A stretch of DNA of 45,239 bases from Alishewanella longhuensis (GTDB taxonomy: Bacteria; Pseudomonadota; Gammaproteobacteria; Enterobacterales; Alteromonadaceae). The stretch lies in assembly GCF_014653435.1 (NCBI RefSeq), contig NZ_BNAO01000007.1, forward strand, positions 1 through 45,239, given 5' to 3'. The position numbers and the translations under genes are program-made. Of the stretch, positions 14,514-23,729 are shown one piece after another (positions within the stretch are counted from its first letter, which is position 1; each line of letters starts with the position of its first letter). The notes beneath the pieces are model-generated. The model searched no databases and was not told where the DNA came from. It was given only the letters and a program-made list of their open reading frames with translations.

Positions 14514-15206
14514 ATGCCTGCGGTTAACTCAGTACTGACATTGCGCCAGCGTGAGCTGGCCAAAGCCCGCCGGGTATTTAACGCTCGCGGCAGCAAGGTG
14601 ATACGCTGCGAACACTGCTTGCTACCCGCAGACGCCTGTATTTGTGCCGCCAAACCGCAGGCTGCCGGCAACAGTGCTTTTTGTTTTATTATGTATACCG
14701 GTGAGTGTTATAAACCGAGCAATACTGGCCGACTCATTTGCGATGTGATAAGCGATAACCATGCCTTTGTCTGGGATCGTACCCAACCAGATCCCGCTTT
14801 ATTGGCGTTACTCACTGACTGTCGCTATGCGCCAATATTGGTTTTTCCGCAGCAGTACGCCGCGCCAGAGCGTTGCTTGCAAGATGCAACCCAGTTAAGT
14901 CAGGCCACTGCCGGCAAAATACCGCTATTTGTCATGCTGGATGGCACCTGGCGCGAAGCAAAAAAAATGTTCCGTAGCCCCTATCTTGTCACACTACCGG
15001 TGCTGGGTATTCAACCCGAGCAAGCCAGTGATTATTTGTTACGCGAAGCCGCGCATTTGCATCAGCTTTGTACTGCTGAGGTGGCAATTGCTGTGCTGGA
15101 GCTGGCGCAAGAACCAGCTGCTACAAAGGCTTTAGCTGAATATTTTAAAGTGTTTCGTCAGGCATATTTAAAGGGTAAACCGCACTTGGCAGAGCCTAAG
15201 GGGTAA
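14514..15206 (+). CDS. tapT: DTW-domain tRNA-uridine aminocarboxypropyltransferase
   Basis: 230 residues of the DTW family, to which E. coli TapT (YfiP) belongs. N-terminal cysteines CEHCLLPADACIC (about residues 32-44) form a probable metal site. The name-giving motif appears as MLDGTWREAKKM (about residues 141-152). Further on are YLLREAAHLHQLCTAEVAIA and ALAEYFKVF. The family transfers the aminocarboxypropyl group of S-adenosylmethionine to a tRNA uridine (acp3U47 in E. coli). The motif has Gly where the family name has Asp-Thr-Trp, which still fits the D-x-T-W pattern. Its last codons overlap the convergent GGDEF/EAL gene by 11 bases. Assignment to TapT and not another DTW paralogue is likely but unproven. 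Confidence 0.82.
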   Translation: MPAVNSVLTLRQRELAKARRVFNARGSKVIRCEHCLLPADACICAAKPQAAGNSAFCFIMYTGECYKPSNTGRLICDVISDNHAFVWDRTQPDPALLALLTDCRYAPILVFPQQYAAPERCLQDATQLSQATAGKIPLFVMLDGTWREAKKMFRSPYLVTLPVLGIQPEQASDYLLREAAHLHQLCTAEVAIAVLELAQEPAATKALAEYFKVFRQAYLKGKPHLAEPKG

Positions 15207-17613
15207 ACCAGCGCTGCTGCCAGGCCGCTACAGGTAAAGGTTTATCAATAAAATAGCCTTGCGCCCACAGGCCCTCTCGTTGGCAAAAAGCATTTTGCTC
15301 CGCCGTCTCCACACCTTCAGCAACCAAGCGTAGGCCCAATTGTCGGGCTACTGAGATAATGGTAGTCACCATTGCAACGTCATTAGCATGCAGCGGAATA
15401 CCTTTGATAAAGCTTTGGTCAATTTTTAACTCTTGCACTGGCAAGTTTCGAATGTAGGATAAAGATGAATAACCTGTGCCAAAGTCATCAATAGCAAATT
15501 GCACCCCCAAGGCCGCCAAGGTTTGCATTTTTGTAATACTGGCATCGATATCCTCAACTAAAATCCCTTCGGTCACTTCCAGCACTAAAGCTGTCGCGTC
15601 AAGCTGATACAAGTCTAAAAGATGAGTAATATCCGACACAAAATCCGCATGACGCACATGCCTTGGGCTGATGTTCACGGACAAAGTAAGCTTTCGGCCT
15701 TGCTGTTGCCAGTTGGCTAATAATTGGCAGGATTGCTGTAACACCCAATTATCCAATGCAATAATTAAATCTGAGCGCTCAGCAACAGGAATAAATAACC
15801 CTGGCGAAATTAAACCCTCATTGGGATGTTGCCACCGAACCAGCGCTTCAGCGCCCGCAAGCTGCCCTTGCTCATCCAGCTGACTTTGCAGATATAACTG
15901 CAATTCGTTACGTTCTAATCCCAAACGCAATGCTTTTTCTGTTTGAAACATTACCAGCGCTTGCTTGCCGTCGACATCATTATAATAAGCTAGGTTATTG
16001 CCACCTTGCCGCTTGACAATATGCATGGCAGTTTCAGCACGTTGTAACAGCTCGTCGCCAACAACAAGATTGTTAGTAATGCTAATGCCCAGGCTACAAG
16101 AGACGACCAGGGCGTCATCCTGCACCAACAAAGGTTGCTTGCAGGCAAGCTGCACCTTTTCAGCAGTTTGCTGACACAGTGTGTTCAGCGCTATTTTGTC
16201 GGTTGCTATTAGCAAAATACAAAAGCTGTCTGCGCCAAGGTGGGCTAAAAAGTGTGAGTGAAGTTCGTTGAGGCGCTCGGCAAAACCTTGTATTACCTGG
16301 TTGCCATAGCTATAACCTCGGGCATCGTTAATAAACTTCATCCGATCAATGTTAACCATTAGCAGTCCCTGCATAGCATGCTGCTGCTGAGCAACGGCGA
16401 TCTGTTCCAGCAATGCTAATCGATTGGGTAAGTGTGTTAAAACATCATAGTAAGCCAAGAAATGTAAGCGCTGTGCCAAGGCTTTTTCTTCAGTGATATC
16501 ACGTTTTATGCCAACAAAGTGGGTAATTTTGCCCTGGCTATCACGTAATGGAGAGATGGTTTGCCGCTCAATATATTCGATACCACTTTTATTTTTATTG
16601 ATAAACTCACCAGACCAGGCTTTACCTGCATTTAAGGCAGCCCACATCTCGGCAAAAGTAGTATTGGGGGTTTTAGCCGTACCGAAGATCCTCGGGTTTT
16701 GTCCTAATAGCTCAGAGCGCTGATATCCCGACAAGCTTATTAAAGCTGAGTTTACATAATTAATTGTTCCCGCTTTATCTGTAATTAAAATACCGTCCTG
16801 ACTCTGCTCTATTACCGCAGACAATTTTAATAATTCCACCTCGTCTTGTTGTCGGCGCGTAACCATATTACTGATAGCATGGGTTAATTGACCTAACTCA
16901 GATAACGGCTCGACTGGCGTTATAACGAAGGTCTTACCCAGATGAACATTTTCAATCGCCTGCAATAACTGTTCGATAGGGCTGGCTATTTTTTGCTGCA
17001 GATACCACCACAACAATAAACCTGCGGTTGTTAAAAGTATTAATGCCAGTAACAGCTCTAGCCATCTGTGTTGCAGTGCCTGCTGCCAGTCATCTTTATG
17101 TTCAAATTCGAATAACAGTACCTGCCGCTGCGGCTTGCCTAGCTCTACAGCAGGCACTACCAGCGGGATATAAACAATGTACTTATTCGCGGATTCAACA
17201 AATTCTGATGCTAATAAGCCGCTTTGACTTGCCTTGGCTAGCAGCTCTTTATTTAAACCAGCTAACAGCTGTTGAGCAGGGGCGCCAATAAATTGTGGAT
17301 GGTACGCATCTATCACCACAGCGTTTTCTGAAACGCGAACCACCCGCTTAATACGCCGATGGGCCTGTAGCTCAGCCTCAATTTCTTCAATAACATCATG
17401 CGCCTGCATTCTTATTGCCCGACTCATAGAGCCTTGCACCAAGCTACCGATACTCAATACCTCTTGTTGGCTGGCTTTATGACTTTGTTGGTGATGTTCT
17501 GCCAAAATGGCAAAGGTGGCAATGATCATTAACACGAAAGAAGATGATAATAAGATAAGCAGTAATCGCAGCCTTAAGCTAAAACGGTTAGTGCGGATTC
17601 TCTGCGCTATCAT
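15196..17613 (-). CDS. Membrane PAS-GGDEF-EAL protein, probable c-di-GMP phosphodiesterase
   Basis: About 805 residues. A TM helix at 12-35 and a second at about 187-208 flank a roughly 150-residue periplasmic sensor. A HAMP-like segment, a PAS domain (AVIEQSQDGILITDKAGTIN), a GGDEF domain and an EAL domain follow. The GGDEF active site reads LGADSF instead of GGDEF, so cyclase activity is doubtful. The EAL domain has all key residues: AEALVRW, NISPRH, EVTEG, DDFGTGYSSL, LKIDQSF, EGVET and QGYF. Net phosphodiesterase activity is therefore inferred. The ATG at 17613 overlaps the TGA of the upstream binding-protein gene (TGATG), so the two are coupled. The periplasmic domain is the likely docking site for that lipoprotein. 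Confidence 0.9.
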   Translation of the reverse strand: MIAQRIRTNRFSLRLRLLLILLSSSFVLMIIATFAILAEHHQQSHKASQQEVLSIGSLVQGSMSRAIRMQAHDVIEEIEAELQAHRRIKRVVRVSENAVVIDAYHPQFIGAPAQQLLAGLNKELLAKASQSGLLASEFVESANKYIVYIPLVVPAVELGKPQRQVLLFEFEHKDDWQQALQHRWLELLLALILLTTAGLLLWWYLQQKIASPIEQLLQAIENVHLGKTFVITPVEPLSELGQLTHAISNMVTRRQQDEVELLKLSAVIEQSQDGILITDKAGTINYVNSALISLSGYQRSELLGQNPRIFGTAKTPNTTFAEMWAALNAGKAWSGEFINKNKSGIEYIERQTISPLRDSQGKITHFVGIKRDITEEKALAQRLHFLAYYDVLTHLPNRLALLEQIAVAQQQHAMQGLLMVNIDRMKFINDARGYSYGNQVIQGFAERLNELHSHFLAHLGADSFCILLIATDKIALNTLCQQTAEKVQLACKQPLLVQDDALVVSCSLGISITNNLVVGDELLQRAETAMHIVKRQGGNNLAYYNDVDGKQALVMFQTEKALRLGLERNELQLYLQSQLDEQGQLAGAEALVRWQHPNEGLISPGLFIPVAERSDLIIALDNWVLQQSCQLLANWQQQGRKLTLSVNISPRHVRHADFVSDITHLLDLYQLDATALVLEVTEGILVEDIDASITKMQTLAALGVQFAIDDFGTGYSSLSYIRNLPVQELKIDQSFIKGIPLHANDVAMVTTIISVARQLGLRLVAEGVETAEQNAFCQREGLWAQGYFIDKPLPVAAWQQRWFTP

Positions 17614-18554
17614 CAACGCACCTGATTACAGGCCGGCAGCTCAGCCGGCTGAGAGATTTGCTTGCTATTAAGCAGATAAGTATTCATCTGCGCAATGACC
17701 GTAGGCAGTTTTTCAATTAGAAACGCCTGGTTCTGCGCAGCATCAAAAAATTGCATACCCGATAAAGCAGAGGCTAATTCATCCGCATTCAATTCGGTAC
17801 TTTCTTGCAAAAAAGCTAATTCGGCTGTAGAGAGGTTGTCAAAGGCTGCCACCCCCTCTCGCCATTGCTTGGCTATAAGACTTTTTAGTAATTCACGGTG
17901 CTGCGCCCAACTTACTTGCTGCACCACTAAGATATCGACAATCTCCCCCGTCAGCGCTTTGCTGTCAAATAGCACTTGCGCCCCCTGCTTTTTTAGCTGA
18001 CTACTATAAGGCTCGTAGGTAATGACGACATCAACCTGCCCCTGTGTTAGCGCTTCAACATGATTTTTAGGTACTAACAATTGCATCGCTAGCTTTTCGC
18101 GGGGCCAATTTAGCTTTTCTACAGCGCGATGTAACATATAGCCACCTAAAGCGGTTTCTTCGTAACCAACTTTTAGTTGTTGCTTATCGGGGTCAAAGCC
18201 CGGCATGACCAAAGCAGCATCGGCGCCATTGGAAAAACTTAATGCGGCAGCCACACAGATAGCAATACCCGTATTACTTTGAAAGCTAACAGCTTCATCC
18301 AACGTCAGCATGGCAGCATCTAGCTTTTTTGCACCGAATAACCTTAACACCATAGTAGTTGACGGCATCATGGTGATTTTTACGGATTGCCCGGGTAACA
18401 CTTCTAAGGTGCAATCTGGGCAGGCATTTCTGGCCTGGACTAAATAAAGTGGTTGATAGCCTAACCAGGTATTACCGGCAAGATTAAGTGCTTCATGTTG
18501 CTTGCTACAGGCTCCCAGAGTGAGCAGTACGGCTAACAGAAGAGGTTTTAACAT
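17613..18554 (-). CDS. NMT1/THI5-like solute-binding lipoprotein
   Basis: 313 residues with a lipoprotein signal peptide ending LTLGAC (Cys16 would be lipidated). The body is a type-2 periplasmic binding protein of the NMT1/THI5/SsuA kind: WLGYQPLYLVQARN, MMPSTTMVLRLFGAKKLDAA, VGYEETALGGYMLHRA and VDVVITYEPYSSQL are the hinge and ligand-cleft regions. No ABC permease or ATPase gene is nearby. The gene is instead translationally coupled to a membrane GGDEF/EAL protein. By analogy with the NspS-MbaA pair of Vibrio cholerae, I infer a ligand-sensing co-receptor instead of an importer. The ligand is unknown; the NMT1 family includes pyrimidine, nitrate and sulfonate binders. Confidence 0.85.
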   Translation of the reverse strand: MLKPLLLAVLLTLGACSKQHEALNLAGNTWLGYQPLYLVQARNACPDCTLEVLPGQSVKITMMPSTTMVLRLFGAKKLDAAMLTLDEAVSFQSNTGIAICVAAALSFSNGADAALVMPGFDPDKQQLKVGYEETALGGYMLHRAVEKLNWPREKLAMQLLVPKNHVEALTQGQVDVVITYEPYSSQLKKQGAQVLFDSKALTGEIVDILVVQQVSWAQHRELLKSLIAKQWREGVAAFDNLSTAELAFLQESTELNADELASALSGMQFFDAAQNQAFLIEKLPTVIAQMNTYLLNSKQISQPAELPACNQVR

Positions 18555-18751
18555 AAGGCTCCAACGTTATGAGTGCGTTACTGAACTAAGCATGACGCCC
18601 TAGTTTTTATCTAACGAACTAGATTAACTTTAATGCATTTAATCATAGTGCTGCAACTTTGAACAAGTTAAATCAGTAAGTCTTAATATAGAGCAACTGG
18701 CTCTTTGCTACTTAAAGCTATGTTCAAACAAAGTTCATATAAGTGTATGCC

Positions 18752-18997
18752 ATGTCAGATATTATGCTTGTTAAGTTACTTAAAATAATCATGCTGTTAG
18801 GCTTCAGCATTTTTCTATTTGGACATTACCTATGGCTCTTTGCCAATTTACCAGAAAAAATGGGCGTGACAGGGATTATTATCGTCGCCGCCTGCTGTGC
18901 ACTGGGGCTTGCGCTATCACTGCCGACTAAGATCTATCTCACTATGCTTTTAATGCAATGGGAAGAAAATGCTAAGCAAAATCATCTCGGAAAATAA
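18752..18997 (+). CDS. Small two-helix membrane protein
   Basis: 81 residues with two hydrophobic segments, LLKIIMLLGFSIFLFGHYLW and GIIIVAACCALGLALSL, and a polar tail (MQWEENAKQNHLGK). I do not recognise a family. Two starts are possible: a GTG at 18743 and the ATG at 18752; neither has a strong ribosome-binding site. It stands alone between the divergent binding-protein gene and convergent aceA, and shares a terminator region with aceA. A second ATG at 18764 (MLVKLL) is also possible. Confidence 0.6.
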   Translation: MSDIMLVKLLKIIMLLGFSIFLFGHYLWLFANLPEKMGVTGIIIVAACCALGLALSLPTKIYLTMLLMQWEENAKQNHLGK

Positions 18998-19030
18998 TTA
19001 ACACGCCTTTGCTTCAATATAGCGATCGAT

Positions 19031-19055
19031 AAAAAAGGGCAGCCAATGGCTGCCC
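19031..19055 (-). terminator. Rho-independent terminator of aceA
   Basis: Stem GGGCAGCC / GGCTGCCC (19037-19044 and 19048-19055). The six A on its left become six U on the minus-strand transcript, so it terminates aceA. Confidence 0.9.
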
Positions 19056-19101
19056 AAAATGTCAGTTACCTGACCACGTTGCGAAAGCGTATTCCGACAT
19101 C

Positions 19102-20694
19102 TTAGAACTGGTTCATGGTGTTATGCGCACCACCGGCTTTTAACGCCGCTTCACCTGAGAAGTACTCTTTGTGATCATCACCAATATCTGAACCCGACAT
19201 ATTTTGGTGTTTTACACAAGCAATGCCCTGACGGATTTCTTTACGCTGTACGCCTTCGACATAACCCAGCATACCGGCGGCGCCAAAGTACTCTTTCGCC
19301 AGATTATCCGTAGATAATGCCGCAGTATGGTAAGTTGGCAGCGTGATCAGGTGATGGAAAATACCGGCTTCACGGGCAGCATCGGCCTGGAAGGTACGAA
19401 TACGGTTGTCTGCTTCCAGCGCCAGCTCAGTAGCATCATACTCTGCGCTCATTAAACCGGCACGCACATAAGCTGATACATCTTTACCCGCGGCTTGCCA
19501 GGCATCAAACACTTGCTGACGGAAGTTTAGTGTCCAGTTAAACGATGGGCTATTGTTGTACACCAGCTTAGCGCCGGGAACCACTTCGCGAATACGGTCG
19601 ACCATATCTTTAATTTGGCCGATATGCGGCTTCTCGGTTTCAATCCACAGTAAGTCGGCACCGTTTTGTAGCGAGGTAATACAATCCAGTACCACGCGAT
19701 CCACACCTGAACCTTGTTTAAACTGGAATAAACCACTGGCTAACCGTTTTGGCTTTAACAGCTTACCGTTGGCTTTTACTACGACATCGCCGTTGGCAAT
19801 ATCATCGGCACTGGTAATGTAATCACCATCTAAGAAGCTGTTATACTTGTCGCCTAAATCACCCGGCTCGTTGGTTACCGCAATTTGCTTGGTTAGGCCC
19901 GCGCCCAGTGAGTCGGTTCGCGCCACAATAATACCGTCGTCCACGCCGAGCTCTAAAAAGGCATAACGCACGGCGTTAATTTTTGCCAGGAAATCGGCGT
20001 GTGGCACGGTAACCTTGCCATCCTGGTGACCACATTGCTTCTCGTCTGATACCTGGTTTTCAATTTGAATAGCGCAGGCACCGGCTTCAATCATCTTTTT
20101 CGCCAGTAAATAGGTGGCTTCTTCGTTACCAAAACCGGCATCAATATCAGCAATAATAGGTACTACATGCGTTTCAAAGTTATCAATTTTACTTTGTACT
20201 GCAGCAGCTTTAGCGCTATCGCCGGCAGCGTTAGCGGCATCTAATTCGTGAAATAAACCAGCAAGTTCACGCGCATCAGCTTGCTTTAAAAAGGTGTAAA
20301 GCTCAGCAATTAAGGCCGGTACCGCGGTTTTCTCATGCATAGATTGGTCTGGCAGTGGGCCAAACTCTGAGCGCAAGGCGGCAATCATCCAGCCTGACAG
20401 GTACAGGTATTTACGTTTGGTGGTACCAAAATGTTTTTTAATGGCGATCAGTTTTTGCTGGCCAACAAAACCATGCCAGCAACCTAACGACTGGGTGTAT
20501 TGGCTGCTGTCAGCATCATAAGCTGCCATATCTTCACGCATAATTTTTGCAGTGTACTTAGCAATGTCCAAACCAGTATGAAAACGGTTTTGTAAACGCA
20601 TCCGCGCGGCATACTCCGGGCTGATGGCATTCCAGCCTTGGTTGTTAGCACAAACGTTTTCTAACTCTTTAATATGATCATGATAAGCCGACAT
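19102..20694 (-). CDS. aceA: Isocitrate lyase (long form)
   Basis: 530 residues, the long form found in Pseudomonas and many marine bacteria (E. coli AceA is 434). The catalytic loop reads SDEKQCGHQDGKV (Cys about residue 217), preceded by IADIDAGFGNEEATYLLAKK, and ARTDSLGAGLT and YNNSPSFNWTLNFRQQ follow. It splits isocitrate into glyoxylate and succinate, the first step of the glyoxylate shunt. ATG 20694 has AGAGGA seven bases upstream. On the minus strand upstream, TTGTTT and TATACC with an 18-base spacer could be a sigma-70 promoter (weak evidence). It is divergent from a LysR regulator, which probably controls it. It is closed by the hairpin at 19031. Confidence 0.97.
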   Translation of the reverse strand: MSAYHDHIKELENVCANNQGWNAISPEYAARMRLQNRFHTGLDIAKYTAKIMREDMAAYDADSSQYTQSLGCWHGFVGQQKLIAIKKHFGTTKRKYLYLSGWMIAALRSEFGPLPDQSMHEKTAVPALIAELYTFLKQADARELAGLFHELDAANAAGDSAKAAAVQSKIDNFETHVVPIIADIDAGFGNEEATYLLAKKMIEAGACAIQIENQVSDEKQCGHQDGKVTVPHADFLAKINAVRYAFLELGVDDGIIVARTDSLGAGLTKQIAVTNEPGDLGDKYNSFLDGDYITSADDIANGDVVVKANGKLLKPKRLASGLFQFKQGSGVDRVVLDCITSLQNGADLLWIETEKPHIGQIKDMVDRIREVVPGAKLVYNNSPSFNWTLNFRQQVFDAWQAAGKDVSAYVRAGLMSAEYDATELALEADNRIRTFQADAAREAGIFHHLITLPTYHTAALSTDNLAKEYFGAAGMLGYVEGVQRKEIRQGIACVKHQNMSGSDIGDDHKEYFSGEAALKAGGAHNTMNQF

Positions 20695-20889
20695 AGTGGT
20701 TTCCTCTTTGCTGTTAGCTGTAACCTCGTTGGTATACTTTCACTATAGTTAACAAAACAAAGATTCATAAAGCTGATTTTTATGATGCCCATCATTTTTT
20801 CAGTGAATGTACCAAGCGGCTATTGGGTAACAGCAAAGCTGGTGATATGATTCACTCAAACTATAAAGCGCTTCCAGAGTATTAAGCTG

Positions 20890-21828
20890 ATGAATATTAA
20901 CAAGATGGATTTGAACCTGCTGGTATATCTAGATGTACTGCTGCGGGAGAAGAATGTGACCCGGGCTGCCAACCAGCTCAACATTACCCAACCGGCGATG
21001 AGCAATGGCTTAAAACGGCTGCGAGATTTACTGAACGATCCTATCCTGGTTCGTACCTCAGACGGTATGGTACCAACAGAGCGGGCACGCGAGCTGGCAC
21101 CGGTAGTACGCGGCGTTTTGCTAACTCTGGAGGAAACCTTACAACCCAACAAAGATTTTGAGCCATCACAAAGCCGCCGGGTATTTCGCATTATGGCCAG
21201 TGATTATGCGGCCTCGACCCTTATTCCGGCCTTACTGAAAAAACTGCGGGTACAAGCGCCTTATACCAGCTTAGATATTATGACGCCCTCTGATGTGACC
21301 TTTCATGATGTGGAAAATGGTAAGGTCGACATGGCGATTAACCGTTTTGATCAATTGCCACAATCGTTTCACCAAAAAACCGTATGGCGTGATAGTTTCT
21401 CCTGCCTAATCAACCGGCAAAATCCGGTATTACAACAGTTTAACTTAGATAGTTATTTAAAGGCCCAGCATATTTGGGTGAGTAAAACCGGCTTTGGTGT
21501 TGGCGTGGGTATGGATCCCAAAGATGTGCAAAAACTGGGCTGGGTCGATGAGGCCTTAGCCAAGTTAGGTAAGCAGCGCAATATCACGGTGTTTACCCGC
21601 AACTATCATGTCGCTATGCACCTGGCGGTAGGTATTGATCTTATTGCAACGCTGCCTAGCCGCGCAGCAAAGCTGTATGAAAACGATCCGGCCATGGCGA
21701 TAATGGATCCGCCTTTTGCTATCCCATCGATAGAGCTAAAAATGATTTGGAGCCCTTTGCTACATCAGGATGCCAGCCATATCTGGTTTAGACGCTTAAT
21801 TGTCGAAACCGCAGACGAGCTAAATTAG
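20890..21828 (+). CDS. LysR-type regulator beside aceA and aceB
   Basis: 312 residues. The N-terminal winged helix-turn-helix is MDLNLLVYLDVLLREKNVTR followed by AANQLNITQPAMSNGLKRLR, typical of LysR regulators. The effector domain runs from about residue 95 to the end. Two starts are possible: ATG 20890 (MNINKMDLN) and ATG 20905 (MDLNLL); the second fits most family members. It is divergent from aceA (195 bp apart) and convergent with aceB, so control of the glyoxylate shunt genes is a reasonable inference, though not shown. E. coli uses IclR for this task. Terminator 21855 lies in the short gap to aceB but is oriented for aceB. Confidence 0.92.
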   Translation: MNINKMDLNLLVYLDVLLREKNVTRAANQLNITQPAMSNGLKRLRDLLNDPILVRTSDGMVPTERARELAPVVRGVLLTLEETLQPNKDFEPSQSRRVFRIMASDYAASTLIPALLKKLRVQAPYTSLDIMTPSDVTFHDVENGKVDMAINRFDQLPQSFHQKTVWRDSFSCLINRQNPVLQQFNLDSYLKAQHIWVSKTGFGVGVGMDPKDVQKLGWVDEALAKLGKQRNITVFTRNYHVAMHLAVGIDLIATLPSRAAKLYENDPAMAIMDPPFAIPSIELKMIWSPLLHQDASHIWFRRLIVETADELN

Positions 21829-21854
21829 CAGCAGAACCAGGTCGCTACACAATG

Positions 21855-21879
21855 AAAAAAGGCGCTGGTTAGGCGCCTT
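21855..21879 (-). terminator. Rho-independent terminator of aceB
   Basis: Stem AAGGCGC / GCGCCTT (21859-21865 and 21873-21879) with a seven-base loop. The A-run at 21855-21860 gives a U-tract on the minus strand. Confidence 0.8.
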
Positions 21880-21920
21880 GCACATCAGGTCTTTTACCTC
21901 ATAACAATGAGAGTGTTACG

Positions 21921-23522
21921 TTAATCAAGCAGCTGATAAGCCGGTAGGGTCAGGAAGTCTACCAACTGATCTGCTGTAGTGATCTCTAACAGTAACGCTT
22001 GGGCACGGTCAAAATTTTGGCTTTGCCAAACTTCACTACCCACCTCTGCTAGCACCACCTTTGCTTCTTCCTCTAAAAAAGAAGCAAATAGGGTTTTAGT
22101 AATCAGCTTACCGTTACTTAAGCTCTTACCGTGTTTAATCCATTGCCAGATAGAGGTGCGGGAAATCTCTGCGGTAGCCGCATCTTCCATCAAGCCATAA
22201 ATAGGCACACAACCTTTACCACTAATCCACGCTGCTAAATATTGTAAGGCCACCCGTATATTAGTACGCATGCCCGCCTCGGTGCGTTCGCCATCACATG
22301 GCGCTAAAAGCTCAGCGGCAGTAATGGGGGCATCTTCGGCTCTTGAGATATGCAGTTGATTGGGTTTATCCGTTAAGTACTGGGCAAAGACGCCATTAGC
22401 GGTGGCCGCTAAACCAGGGTGTGCTACCCAGGTGCCATCGTGCCCATTACGCGCTTCTAGCTCTTTATCGGCCGTTACCCGTTCTAAAATGGCGGCGTTA
22501 GCTGCCGGATCTTTGGCTGGAATAAAGGCCGCCATGCCGCCCATCGCTAAAGCGCCGCGTTTATGACAGGTTTTAACCAGTAAACGCGAATAGGCATTTA
22601 AGAAGGGTTTGTGCATGGTCACCACTTGCCGATCCGGTAAAATTCGGTCTGGGTGATTATTTAATGTTTTGATATAGCTAAAGATATAGTCCCAGCGCCC
22701 GCAGTTTAAGGCGGCGATATGATCCTTCATCATATACAGGATCTCATCCATCTCGAACGCTGCCGGCAGGGTTTCGATTAATACGGTGGCGCGAATAGTA
22801 CCAATGGCTACGGCAAATTTTTGCTCGGTATGGCGGAAAATATCATCCCACCACTTTGCCTCTAGATGGCTTTGCAGTTTCGGCACATAGTAATAAACGC
22901 CGGTACCTTTTTGCATGCGGGTTTGATAATTATGGAAAAAATACAAAGCAAAATCGACTAAACCACCCGGCACTTGCTCGCCATCCAGTTCAATATGCTT
23001 TTCCCATAAATGTAAACCGCGCACCCTTGCTATTAATAAAGCGGGGTTATCATTAAGCGCGTAGTGCTTACCGCTTTGCGGATCGGTGTAGCTAATGGTG
23101 CCTAGGTTGGCATCACGTAAGTTAATTTGCCCTTCGATAACACCGTCCCAGCTGGGGGTTTGCGAGTCTTCAAAGTCAGCCATAAACACTTTTACATCAG
23201 CGTTTAAGGCATTAATTATCATCTTGCGATCAACAGGCCCGGTAATTTCTACCCGGCGGTCTTGTAAATCTTTAGGTAAAGCAGCTACTTGCCAATCGCC
23301 TTGCCGGATTGCTGCCGTCTGCGGTAAAAAATCCGGTAAAGCGCCGGCATCAAATTGTGCCTGACGGCTTTGCCGGGCTTGCAATAGATCTTTTAGTCGC
23401 GGACGAAAAGCCCTGACCAACTCGGCAATAAAATCAGCCGCCTCTACAGTTAGGATCTGCTGATAAGCGGGAGGCATAGCACCTTTAATGGTTAAGGCTC
23501 CACAGGTTGTCGCTGCTGTCAT
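21921..23522 (-). CDS. aceB: Malate synthase A
   Basis: 533 residues, the same as E. coli AceB. The family signature reads KRGALAMGGMAAFIPAKDP (about residues 325-343), and the active-site regions DFEDSQTPSW and LIETLPAAFEMDEILY are intact. It condenses glyoxylate with acetyl-CoA to malate, following isocitrate lyase. ATG 23522 is preceded by AAGGA with an eight-base spacing. It is on the same strand as aceA but separated from it by the LysR gene, so the two are transcribed separately. The 207 bases upstream (to the divergent gene at 23730) must contain its promoter; I could not assign one. Confidence 0.97.
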   Translation of the reverse strand: MTAATTCGALTIKGAMPPAYQQILTVEAADFIAELVRAFRPRLKDLLQARQSRQAQFDAGALPDFLPQTAAIRQGDWQVAALPKDLQDRRVEITGPVDRKMIINALNADVKVFMADFEDSQTPSWDGVIEGQINLRDANLGTISYTDPQSGKHYALNDNPALLIARVRGLHLWEKHIELDGEQVPGGLVDFALYFFHNYQTRMQKGTGVYYYVPKLQSHLEAKWWDDIFRHTEQKFAVAIGTIRATVLIETLPAAFEMDEILYMMKDHIAALNCGRWDYIFSYIKTLNNHPDRILPDRQVVTMHKPFLNAYSRLLVKTCHKRGALAMGGMAAFIPAKDPAANAAILERVTADKELEARNGHDGTWVAHPGLAATANGVFAQYLTDKPNQLHISRAEDAPITAAELLAPCDGERTEAGMRTNIRVALQYLAAWISGKGCVPIYGLMEDAATAEISRTSIWQWIKHGKSLSNGKLITKTLFASFLEEEAKVVLAEVGSEVWQSQNFDRAQALLLEITTADQLVDFLTLPAYQLLD

Positions 23523-23729
23523 GATCGTGTCCTTGTACTATTTCAGATTGGCTACATTTTTTCGATTGGCTAACTATAAGCCGAATTATAGTATAAAGGC
23601 CATTAATGGAAGCAATGACTAGCATCACTATGAAAAATATCTCAATACCTATTAATAGGATTTAATTGGCACGAGTTATGCTTAACCTATTCCATCTTAT
23701 CACTTGTCAATTTTTCGTCGGAGGTTAGC

